From JBDTGE01 sp050742975 (GTDB lineage Bacteria > Actinomycetota > Actinomycetes > Mycobacteriales > Jatrophihabitantaceae), in the NCBI GenBank assembly GCA_050742975.1, contig JBOGDQ010000160.1:1-24222 (forward strand): DNA of 24,222 nucleotides. Reading direction: 5' to 3'. Under the pieces are notes generated by a model that saw nothing but the letters and a program-made list of their open reading frames with translations, searched no databases and had not been told where the DNA came from. The translations under genes were made by a program, and so were the position numbers. Below are positions 18,435 to 24,222 of the stretch, one piece after another (position 1 is the first letter of the stretch; each line of letters starts with the position of its first letter).

Positions 18435-19448
18435 TCAGCGCTCCAGCCGGACGCGCGCGCGGGGGTCGAACGCCTGCCGCAGGCCGTCTCCGAAGATGTT
18501 CACCGCGAGCACCGTGATGATCAGCATGATGCCCGGGACGAGCACCATGTGCGGGGACGCGGTGACGTTCTCGACGCCGGAGGCCAGCATGGTTCCCCAC
18601 GACGAGTTGGGCGCCTGCACACCCGCGCCGAGGAAGGAGAGCGAGGCCTCCAGCACGATCGACTGGGCCAGCTGCAGCGCGAAGAACACCAGCAGCGTCG
18701 ACGACAGGTTCGGCAGGATCTCGCGGAACATGATCTTCAGCCGGCCGTAGCCGAGGATGCGGGCCGCGTCCACGAACTCGCGTTCACGCAGCGAGAGCAC
18801 TTCGCCGCGCACCGGCCTGGCCACGTACGGGATGTACACCACTCCGATCACGAGCGCCGGGATGAAGTTCGAGCCGCCCGAGATGTGCACCGGGCCGACA
18901 GCCAGGCCGCCGACGGCCAGGCTGACACCCAGCGCCACGCCGAGCAGCAGTGCCGGGTAGGCCCAGACCAGGTCGAGGATGCGCGAGATGATCGTGTCCG
19001 TCCAGCCACGGAAGAAGCCGGCCAGCATGCCCAGCAGCGTCGCGCCGACCATGGTGATCAGCGTGGCGATCAGGCCGATCTCCAGCGAGGTCCGGCCGCC
19101 GTAGAGCAGCCGCACCGCCACGTCACGGCCGTTGTAGTCGGCGCCGAAGAAGAACTTCGCGTGCCAGGTCGGGCCGATCGGCAGACCCTGCAGGCTGACC
19201 ACGTTCGTCAGCTTGCCGTTGATCTTGATCTGCGTGCTGACGTGGTTGTCGTTGGGTCCGGTGTGCGCGATGTGCGCGGCGTACACCGGACCCAGCAGGC
19301 ACGCGAGAACCATCAGGAAGAAGATCGCGCCGAAGATCAGCGCGACCCGGTTGCGTTTTAGTCGGCGCAGGGCCAGCCGTAGCGGGCCCGCCCCGCGGGT
19401 GGGGTCCGCCGATTTCTCGGCAGACCCCACCTGTGCAGCGTCGGTCAT
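18435..19448 (-). CDS. oppC: ABC peptide transporter permease (DppC/OppC type)
   Basis: The 337-residue protein has the OppC-type N-terminal extension before helix one (RLKRNRVALIFGAIFFLMVL). An external loop holds FFGADYNGRDVAVRLLYGGRTSL, the family hallmark. The core has about five further helices, with the coupling loop EFVDAARILGYGRLKIMFREI. The C-terminus has NIFGDGLRQAFDPRARVRLER, as in most DppC proteins. The external loop between helix one and the FGAD motif (about residues 58-100) is longer than usual and Asn/Lys-rich. It starts 12 bases after the binding-protein stop. No clear ribosome site is visible, so coupling to the upstream gene is likely. Confidence 0.94.
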   Translation of the reverse strand: MTDAAQVGSAEKSADPTRGAGPLRLALRRLKRNRVALIFGAIFFLMVLACLLGPVYAAHIAHTGPNDNHVSTQIKINGKLTNVVSLQGLPIGPTWHAKFFFGADYNGRDVAVRLLYGGRTSLEIGLIATLITMVGATLLGMLAGFFRGWTDTIISRILDLVWAYPALLLGVALGVSLAVGGLAVGPVHISGGSNFIPALVIGVVYIPYVARPVRGEVLSLREREFVDAARILGYGRLKIMFREILPNLSSTLLVFFALQLAQSIVLEASLSFLGAGVQAPNSSWGTMLASGVENVTASPHMVLVPGIMLIITVLAVNIFGDGLRQAFDPRARVRLER

Positions 19449-19460
19449 AACGCGGTGAGA

Positions 19461-21146
19461 CTACTTCTTGAGTTCAACCGTCGAGTACTCGATGTAGTAC
19501 ACCGGGTTGAACACCGCCTTGTCGAAGTCCACCCGATTGGACATGAACTTCGGTGCGGTGTTGTAGCCGAAGACGTCCACGTACGCCTGGTTCGCGACGT
19601 AGGTGTCCAGGGTCTTCCAGCCGCTCTCGCTCGACGCGAGCTGGGTGGCCGGCACCGGGTCGAGCTTGGCCAACTGGCTCTCGATCTGCGGGTCGTCGAC
19701 GTTGCCGAAGTTCTCGTTGTTGACCTTCTGGATGCCCGCCTTCGACAGCAGCAGGTAGAAGTCCGACGGGTTCGGGAAGTCCTGCGACCAGTCGGCGAAT
19801 CCGATCTGCGGCTCCAGGCTCTGGTTACCGATGGTCTGGAAGTACACCGTGTCCTGGATGACCTTCAGCGACGACTTGAAGCCGAGCTGGTTGAGCAGGC
19901 CGTTCAAGTAGGTGCAGAACTCCTGGCGCGGGCTGCGCGTCTCGCTCCAGACCGTGACCTTGGTGCCAGCCAGGCCGGCCTGCTGGATCATCTGCTTGGC
20001 CTTGGCGACATCGCTGGACGAGGGCACCTTGCTCGGGTCGACGCCGTTGCACGCGCCATCCTGGTGACCGACGATCGTCGGCGGCAGGAAGAAGCAGCCC
20101 GGCGTGTTCGCCCCGCTGGACAGGCGGGCGAGCGCGGTCCGGTCGGTGGCCATGTTGACCGCCTGGCGGGCCTTCACGTTGTTGAACGGCGCCACCTGGG
20201 TGTTCATGAAGAAGTAGTACGTCGAGGCCAGCGGCACCTTCTGGTAGCGGTCCTTGGCCTGGCTGGTCACGCTGGACAGCACGCCGGCCGGCAGCGCGTC
20301 GCCGGGGTCGAAGATGTCGGCCTGGTTGTTCAGGACCAACTGCGCCTCGGTGTTGGTGTTGGTGTTCTTGACGACCTCGACCTTGTCGGCGTACCCGGTC
20401 GGGATTCCCGGAATGTTGAAGCCGGCGAACGAGGTGTTCTTGACCAGTTCGTACGAGGCGTTGGGGACGATCTTGCCGAACTTGTACGGGCCGACGCCGA
20501 CCGGCGGGTCGTTCGAGAGCACCTTCATCGGGGTCGTGCCCGGGATGAGCGCGCTCGACGGGAAGGCAAGCAGGTTGGCGAAGGCGCCGTACGGCGTCGT
20601 CAGATCGATCGTGATCTGGCCGGTGCTGTCGTCGGCCTTGATTCCGCTGATCGTCGTCGCCTTGCCGGCGTCGTAGGCCGCGGCACCGACGATGTAGCCG
20701 GTGTAGAACGACTTGCCGCCCCAGCTGATCTTGCACGCGCGCTCGATGGCGTGGGTGAAGTCGGACGCCTTGACCGCGGTTCCGTCGGAGTACTTCAGGC
20801 CCGAGCGCAGCTTCAGGGTGTACGTCTTCTGGTCGGAGGAGACCGTCGGCAGCGCCTCGGCCAGGCCGGGAATCAGCTGGGTACCGGCCGTCCCGGACTT
20901 CGCCGCGTACTGCAACAGCGGGGTGTAGACCATATCGTCGGCCTCGGCGCCCTGCGTCGTGTAGCTGAACTGCGGGTCAAGGCTGTCCGGCGAGGTGCCC
21001 TGCACCACGTTGAGCGTGCCTCCAGCCTTGTCGCCCGAGGTGTTGCTTCCCGTGTGCTTGGCCGAGCCGGAACTTCCGGAACAGGCTGCGATTCCCAGGG
21101 TCAGGGCGATGAGCCCCGCTCCGAGCACAGTACGGCGAGTGCGCAT
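19461..21146 (-). CDS. oppA: peptide ABC transporter solute-binding lipoprotein (family 5)
   Basis: The 561-residue lipoprotein captures substrate outside the membrane and delivers it to the permeases. The signal peptide MRTRRTVLGAGLIALTLG leads to a lipobox IAAC with Cys22, followed by a Ser/Gly linker. The mature part has GGTLNVVQGTSPDSLDPQFS, LKLRSGLKYSDGTAVKASDF and ATDRTALARL-type segments, typical of SBP_bac_5 proteins. The true substrate (dipeptide, oligopeptide or other) cannot be read from sequence. The start is the ATG at 21146, with GGGAGA nine bases upstream. The extra 36 in-frame residues would destroy the signal peptide and are rejected. It heads the transporter operon, in the order binding protein, permease, permease, ATPase, ATPase. 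Confidence 0.95.
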   Translation of the reverse strand: MRTRRTVLGAGLIALTLGIAACSGSSGSAKHTGSNTSGDKAGGTLNVVQGTSPDSLDPQFSYTTQGAEADDMVYTPLLQYAAKSGTAGTQLIPGLAEALPTVSSDQKTYTLKLRSGLKYSDGTAVKASDFTHAIERACKISWGGKSFYTGYIVGAAAYDAGKATTISGIKADDSTGQITIDLTTPYGAFANLLAFPSSALIPGTTPMKVLSNDPPVGVGPYKFGKIVPNASYELVKNTSFAGFNIPGIPTGYADKVEVVKNTNTNTEAQLVLNNQADIFDPGDALPAGVLSSVTSQAKDRYQKVPLASTYYFFMNTQVAPFNNVKARQAVNMATDRTALARLSSGANTPGCFFLPPTIVGHQDGACNGVDPSKVPSSSDVAKAKQMIQQAGLAGTKVTVWSETRSPRQEFCTYLNGLLNQLGFKSSLKVIQDTVYFQTIGNQSLEPQIGFADWSQDFPNPSDFYLLLSKAGIQKVNNENFGNVDDPQIESQLAKLDPVPATQLASSESGWKTLDTYVANQAYVDVFGYNTAPKFMSNRVDFDKAVFNPVYYIEYSTVELKK

Positions 21147-21276
21147 TGCCGGTTGTCTCCCGATCTTTAGCAGGAATGTTTCGCGGCCGGGGTCGCCGGT
21201 CACCCTTGCATACTTGCGGCATCGGTGAGCCAATGTCCACCCGCCGGGGCGCACCGAGTCTCGACCCGTCCTGAGT

Positions 21277-21294
21277 CGTTACCACACCGTTATC
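21277..21294 (-). promoter_or_regulatory. tandem CGTTA direct repeat, candidate operator or promoter upstream of the opp operon
   Basis: On the plus strand the site reads CGTTACCACACCGTTATC, so CGTTA occurs twice with an 11 bp period, one DNA turn. Read toward oppA it is GATAACGGTGTGGTAACG. Repeats on the same helical face suggest a bound regulator or an unusual promoter. It lies about 130 bp before the oppA start. Confidence 0.35.
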
Positions 21295-21299
21295 TCGGA

Positions 21300-21425
21300 T
21301 CACGATATGACCGCACGTTCGTCGCATTCCCGACGATCCGCCGGAGCGGGCTCCGTGTACAGCCCGAGCGCGAACATGGCGAGGATGCCGACACCGACGA
21401 CCACGCTGACCTCGGCGACCTTCAC
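21300..21425 (-). CDS. possible 41-residue single-helix membrane protein
   Basis: From a GTG at 21425 to a TGA at 21300 the frame reads MKVAEVSVVVGVGILAMF and continues with a short polar tail rich in Asp, Glu and Arg. The first 23 residues form a convincing membrane helix, and the third codon positions over that stretch are almost all G or C, as in real genes here. Against it, the tail loses that bias, the ribosome site is weak, and the frame continues as an antisense frame into serS. I recognise no family. It would lie divergently 61 bp from serS and 153 bp before oppA on the same strand. Confidence 0.33.
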   Translation of the reverse strand: MKVAEVSVVVGVGILAMFALGLYTEPAPADRRECDERAVIS

Positions 21426-21474
21426 CCCGGATCCGAGCTCTGGATGAAGGGCAGGTGAACAGGACGGCGGCCGA

Positions 21475-21480
21475 TAACCT
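21475..21480 (+). promoter_or_regulatory. candidate -10 box for leaderless serS mRNA
   Basis: TAACCT fits the actinobacterial TANNNT -10 pattern. It lies six bases before the GTG start, where transcription would begin at the start codon itself. No ribosome-binding site precedes the GTG, which supports a leaderless message. No good -35 element is visible at 17-18 bp. Confidence 0.45.
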
Positions 21481-21486
21481 GGGCCG

Positions 21487-22740
21487 GTGATCGACCTCAG
21501 GCTCCTGCGGGAGGACCCCGACCAGGTGCGCGCCTCGCAGCGCATCCGCGGCGCCGACGAGGCGCTCGTCGACGCCCTGCTGGCTGCCGACGACGCACGC
21601 CGGGCAGCGGTGGCCCGCGCCGACGCCTTGCGCGCCGAGTCGAACAGCGCCAGCAAGGCGGTGTCGCGGGCCGCGCCCGAGCAGCGGCACGCGGTCCTCG
21701 CGCGAGCCCGCGAGCTGTCCGCCCAGGTCAAGGACGCCGAGGCCGAGCAGGCGGCTGCGGACACCGCACTGCGAGCGGCCCACCTGGCCGTCCCGAACGT
21801 CGTGGAGGACGGCGTCCCGCCCGGCGGCGAGGACGACTTCGTCACGCTGGAGACCGTCGGCACCGTCCCGACCGTGGAGGCGCCACGCGATCACACCGAG
21901 ATCGGCGAGGCGCTGCAGGCCATCGACACGGTGCGCGGCGCGAAGGTCAGCGGCGCGCGGTTCTACTTCCTCACCGGCATCGGTGCGCAGCTCGAGCTGG
22001 CGCTGGTGAACCTGGCGATGGAGCAGGCTGCGGCCGCCGGCTTCGTCCCGGTCATCGCGCCGGCGCTCGTCAAGCCGGAGACGATGGAGGGGACCGGCTT
22101 CCTCGGCGCGCACGCGGCGGAGGTGTACAAGCTGGCCGACGACGAGCTGTACCTGGTCGGGACGTCCGAGGTCGCGCTGGCCGGCTACCACTCGAACGAG
22201 ATCCTGGCCGACCTGCCGCTGCGCTACGCCGGGTTCTCCTCGTGCTTTCGCCGCGAGGCCGGCTCGTACGGCAAGGACACCCGCGGGATCATCCGGGTGC
22301 ACTGGTTCGACAAGGTCGAGATGTTCTCCTACGTCCCCGCCGACCAGGCGCGCGAGGAGCACCAGCGGCTGCTGGCCTGGGAGCGCGAGTTCATCGACAA
22401 GCTGGAGCTGGCCTACCGCGTGATCGACGTGGCCGCCGGTGATCTCGGCTCGAGCGCCGCGCGCAAGTACGACATCGAGGCCTGGTTCCCGTCGCAGGGC
22501 ACGTATCGCGAGCTGACCTCGACCTCGAACTGCGCGACGTTCCAGGCCCGGCGGCTGAACATCCGTACGCGCGCCGACGGGCGCAACGAGCCGGTGGCCA
22601 CGCTGAACGGCACGCTGTGCGCGATCGCCCGCACCATCGCCTGCCTGCTCGACCACCACCAGCAGCCGGACGGCTCGGTGTACGTGCCGGCGGCGCTGCG
22701 CCCGTGGCTGGGCGGCCGTGAGGTGCTGACGGCTCCGTGA
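21487..22740 (+). CDS. serS: seryl-tRNA synthetase
   Basis: It charges tRNA-Ser (and tRNA-Sec where present) with serine. The 417-residue class II synthetase has the N-terminal helical arm (about 30-100) that grips the long variable arm of tRNA-Ser. The core follows, with the serine/ATP motif TSEVAL (226-231), motif 2 around FRREAGSYGKDTRG (254-267) and motif 3 NGTLCAIARTIACLLDHHQ (374-392). Length is normal. The start is a GTG (IDLRLLREDPDQVRASQ is the usual N-terminus), and the upstream context suggests a leaderless transcript. Its TGA stop forms the first three bases of a large palindrome that separates it from the HAD gene. Confidence 0.97.
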   Translation: MIDLRLLREDPDQVRASQRIRGADEALVDALLAADDARRAAVARADALRAESNSASKAVSRAAPEQRHAVLARARELSAQVKDAEAEQAAADTALRAAHLAVPNVVEDGVPPGGEDDFVTLETVGTVPTVEAPRDHTEIGEALQAIDTVRGAKVSGARFYFLTGIGAQLELALVNLAMEQAAAAGFVPVIAPALVKPETMEGTGFLGAHAAEVYKLADDELYLVGTSEVALAGYHSNEILADLPLRYAGFSSCFRREAGSYGKDTRGIIRVHWFDKVEMFSYVPADQAREEHQRLLAWEREFIDKLELAYRVIDVAAGDLGSSAARKYDIEAWFPSQGTYRELTSTSNCATFQARRLNIRTRADGRNEPVATLNGTLCAIARTIACLLDHHQQPDGSVYVPAALRPWLGGREVLTAP

Positions 22741-22812
22741 TCGACCACGTTTTCCCCGCTGTGCACCGGTTCGGGGCGGTCAAACCGGTTTCGCGCGGGG
22801 AAAACGCGATCA
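22738..22812. repeat. 75 bp compound palindrome, REP-like intergenic element
   Basis: The outer ends are TGATCG (22738-22743) and CGATCA (22807-22812). A perfect 12 bp stem joins CGTTTTCCCCGC (22748-22759) and GCGGGGAAAACG (22795-22806), with a four-base bulge (acca) on the left only. An inner stem pairs ACCGGTT (22765-22771) with AACCGGT (22783-22789). The element fills most of the serS-HAD gap, includes the serS stop codon and ends 16 bases before the HAD start. It could be a REP-type mobile palindrome, a transcription terminator or attenuator, or an mRNA stabiliser. There is no second copy in this window. Confidence 0.75.
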
Positions 22813-22828
22813 TCGGCGGGTACTCGCC

Positions 22829-23659
22829 ATGACCGTCCGGATGGTGGCGACAGATCTCGACGGGACGCTCCTGCGCAGCGACAACTCGGTCTCCGAGCGC
22901 ACCCGTGCCGCCCTGCGCGCCGCCGACGACGCCGGCCTGCTCGTCGCGTTCGTGACCGGGCGCCCGCCGCGCTGGCTGGACCAGGTGGTCGAGACGACCG
23001 GGCATCTCGGCGTCGCGGTGGGGGCAAACGGGGCGGTGCTGTACGACCTGGCCACCGAGACCGTCCTGACGGTGCACCACCTGGACCCGGCCATCCTCGG
23101 CCCGCTCACTACGGACCTGCGCGCCGCCTTCCCGGAGGTGCAGTTCGCCGGCGAGTACGGCGACGGCTTCGCGGCCGAGCCCGGGTACGTCCACGACTGG
23201 GCGATCAACCCCCTCGTCGACCGTCGCGGCCGGCCCATCCCGGCACCGCTCGTCACCGACGTCGCGACGATCATCACCCGGCCGATCGTCAAGCTGCTTG
23301 CCAAGGACCGGGCGGCGGACGCCGACGACTTCCTCGACTCCGCCGAATCGATCATCGGCGACCGGGCCAGCGTCACCCACTCGTCGTCGTTCGGGCTGCT
23401 GGAGATCGCGGCGCCCGGGGTGACGAAGGCGAGCGGGTTGGCCGAACTGGCCGCCTCACACGGCATCTCCGCGGCCGAGGTGGTCGCCATCGGGGACATG
23501 CCGAATGACGTCCCGATGCTGCTGTGGGCCGGGACGTCCTACGCGGTCGCGAACGCGCACCCGGCTGCGATCGAGGCGGCCGGCGCGGTCGTCGGCAGCA
23601 ACGAGGACGACGCCGTCGCCACCCTGATCGAGTCCCTACTGACCGGCCGCGCTAGCTGA
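22829..23659 (+). CDS. Cof-type HAD-superfamily phosphatase
   Basis: The 276-residue cytoplasmic phosphatase of the HAD IIB (Cof) group has motif I VATDLDGTLL (nucleophile Asp9 and acid Asp11), motif II near FVTGRPP (Thr/Gly), the motif III lysine around VTKASGLAEL and motif IV GDMPNDVPML. A cap domain lies between motifs II and III (about 85-195). Such enzymes dephosphorylate sugar phosphates, cofactors such as FMN or PLP, or other small molecules. The substrate here is unknown. Mycobacteria also have a Cof-type gene in the wider serS neighbourhood, as I remember it. The ribosome site before the ATG at 22829 is weak (GGCGGG). It ends 38 bp from the convergent Bpa gene. Confidence 0.92.
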   Translation: MTVRMVATDLDGTLLRSDNSVSERTRAALRAADDAGLLVAFVTGRPPRWLDQVVETTGHLGVAVGANGAVLYDLATETVLTVHHLDPAILGPLTTDLRAAFPEVQFAGEYGDGFAAEPGYVHDWAINPLVDRRGRPIPAPLVTDVATIITRPIVKLLAKDRAADADDFLDSAESIIGDRASVTHSSSFGLLEIAAPGVTKASGLAELAASHGISAAEVVAIGDMPNDVPMLLWAGTSYAVANAHPAAIEAAGAVVGSNEDDAVATLIESLLTGRAS

Positions 23660-23697
23660 GCGTCACTTTCCGACGCCGACGTACCGCAATCGCGCTG

Positions 23698-24222
23698 CTA
23701 CAGGTACTGGCCGGTGCCACCTGACTCGTCGCCGTCCTCGCCCCGGCCGCCGAGGTGACCGCCCGGGACGATCATCTGCCCGCCCGGACCGATGATCATG
23801 TGCCGCTCGCCGGCGCCGGGCGGCAGGGCCCGCCCCCGCATCTGCTCCAGCTGCGCGCGTGCGGCCATCTGCTGGGCGAACAGGGCCGTCTGGATGCCGT
23901 GGAACAGTCCCTCCAGCCAGCCGACCAGCTGGGCCTGGGCGATCCGCAGCTCGGCCTCGGACGGGACGTCCGACCCGAACGGCAGGCTCAGCCGGTCCAG
24001 CTCCTCGCGCAGCTCGAGGGACAGGCCGTCCTCCAGCTCGCGGATCGATGACTCGTGGATCTCGCGCAGTCGCTGGCGGCCGGCCTCGTCGAGGGGAGCC
24101 GCCCGGACCTCCTCCAGCAGCTGTTTGATCATCGTGCCAATCCGCATCACCTTGGCCGGCTGCTCGACCATCTCGGTGAGCTGCTCACCGGCGTCGGGCT
24201 CGTCGGCGGGCGCGACCAGCTC
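23698..24222 (-). CDS. bpa: bacterial proteasome activator Bpa (PafE), N-terminus outside window
   Basis: Bpa forms dodecameric rings that open the 20S proteasome gate without ATP, aiding degradation of unfolded proteins. The visible protein is nearly identical in pattern to mycobacterial Bpa: VEQPAKVMRIGTMIKQLLEE, LVGWLEGLFHGIQTALFAQQ and the C-terminal GTGQYL. The last residues carry the proteasome-docking GQYL motif. The frame stays open to the window edge: 17 more codons precede the ATG at 24171, and LTEMVEQPAKV aligns with the interior of known Bpa proteins. I therefore treat the ATG at 24171 as internal and the gene as cut by the window edge. The linker before GQYL is longer and more Gly-, Asp- and Glu-rich than in mycobacteria. 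Its presence implies a 20S proteasome elsewhere in the genome. Confidence 0.93.
   Translation of the reverse strand, partial: ELVAPADEPDAGEQLTEMVEQPAKVMRIGTMIKQLLEEVRAAPLDEAGRQRLREIHESSIRELEDGLSLELREELDRLSLPFGSDVPSEAELRIAQAQLVGWLEGLFHGIQTALFAQQMAARAQLEQMRGRALPPGAGERHMIIGPGGQMIVPGGHLGGRGEDGDESGGTGQYL

Larger units (their letters stand above)
21147..21486. promoter_or_regulatory. 340 bp divergent region between oppA and serS
   Basis: The region separates two divergent transcription units. It holds a possible 41-codon minus-strand gene (21300-21425), the tandem CGTTA repeat at 21277-21294 and a candidate leaderless serS promoter at 21475-21480. The oppA side (21147-21276) is a long leader of about 130 bp with no clear hairpin or riboswitch that I could recognise. 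Confidence 0.5.

Noticed and set aside
17733..21170. two long plus-strand frames opposite the permease and binding-protein genes
   Set aside because: Antisense shadows of well-supported transporter genes, with biased composition and no motifs.
21147..21276. riboswitch or T-box in the oppA leader
   Set aside because: The leader is long enough, but I found no conserved riboswitch core or stable alternative hairpins by eye.
20977..22659. 560-codon minus-strand frame across oppA start and serS
   Set aside because: It is antisense to serS and crosses the regulatory gap. No recognisable domain.
23660..23676. GCGTC/GACGC hairpin between the HAD and Bpa genes
   Set aside because: Only a 5 bp stem with a 7-base loop and no T-run. 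Too weak to call a terminator.

Overview
The window is 24 kb of very GC-rich chromosomal DNA from an actinobacterium. The evidence is the gene content: a bacterial proteasome activator (Bpa) ending in GQYL, a large NAD-glutamate dehydrogenase, a DUF4446 protein, type VII secretion (WXG/EspC-type) proteins, frequent GTG starts and many ATGA/GTGA stop-start overlaps. I cannot name the genus. I see no rRNA, tRNA, CRISPR array, transposase or phage gene. Nearly all of the window is coding, and most long opposite-strand frames are high-GC shadows.

Region 1 (1-6480) is central metabolism. An NAD-glutamate dehydrogenase runs off the left edge on the minus strand. It is divergent from an ACT-domain NAD-malic enzyme. 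The malic enzyme overlaps convergently, by 51 bp, with a membrane protein that carries a spermidine-synthase-like domain between two sets of transmembrane helices.

Region 2 (6539-12190) concerns aromatic amino acids. The minus-strand series is 4-hydroxyphenylpyruvate dioxygenase, then a DEAD-box RNA helicase with a DbpA-type RNA-binding domain, then a Pat/HisC-type aromatic aminotransferase. The helicase and aminotransferase share an ATGA overlap. The aminotransferase can make 4-hydroxyphenylpyruvate from tyrosine and the dioxygenase turns it into homogentisate. Divergent from these are a DUF4446 membrane protein and prephenate dehydratase (pheA, phenylalanine synthesis).

Region 3 (12305-14527) is a compact four-gene plus-strand cassette: a YbaB/EbfC-like protein, an EspC-like 106-residue protein with a YxxxD signal, a 325-residue WXG-type protein with a hydrophobic segment, and a two-helix membrane protein that resembles a bacterial PH-domain protein. 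No secretion-core gene (EccB/C/D/E, MycP) lies in the window. This is the least understood part of the window.

Region 4 (14531-21146, minus) is one long apparent operon. It holds a lipoprotein solute-binding protein, two permeases and two ATPases of an oligopeptide/dipeptide ABC importer, followed with overlapping starts by a zincin-type metallopeptidase and a GroES-like protein.

Region 5 (21300-24222) holds a possible 41-residue membrane protein, serS (probably leaderless), a large palindromic intergenic element, a Cof-type HAD phosphatase and the C-terminal part of Bpa. From memory, pheA, the zincin gene and serS are close neighbours in mycobacteria, with the same relative orientation as here. 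The secretion cassette and the peptide transporter therefore look like additions inside an old core neighbourhood.
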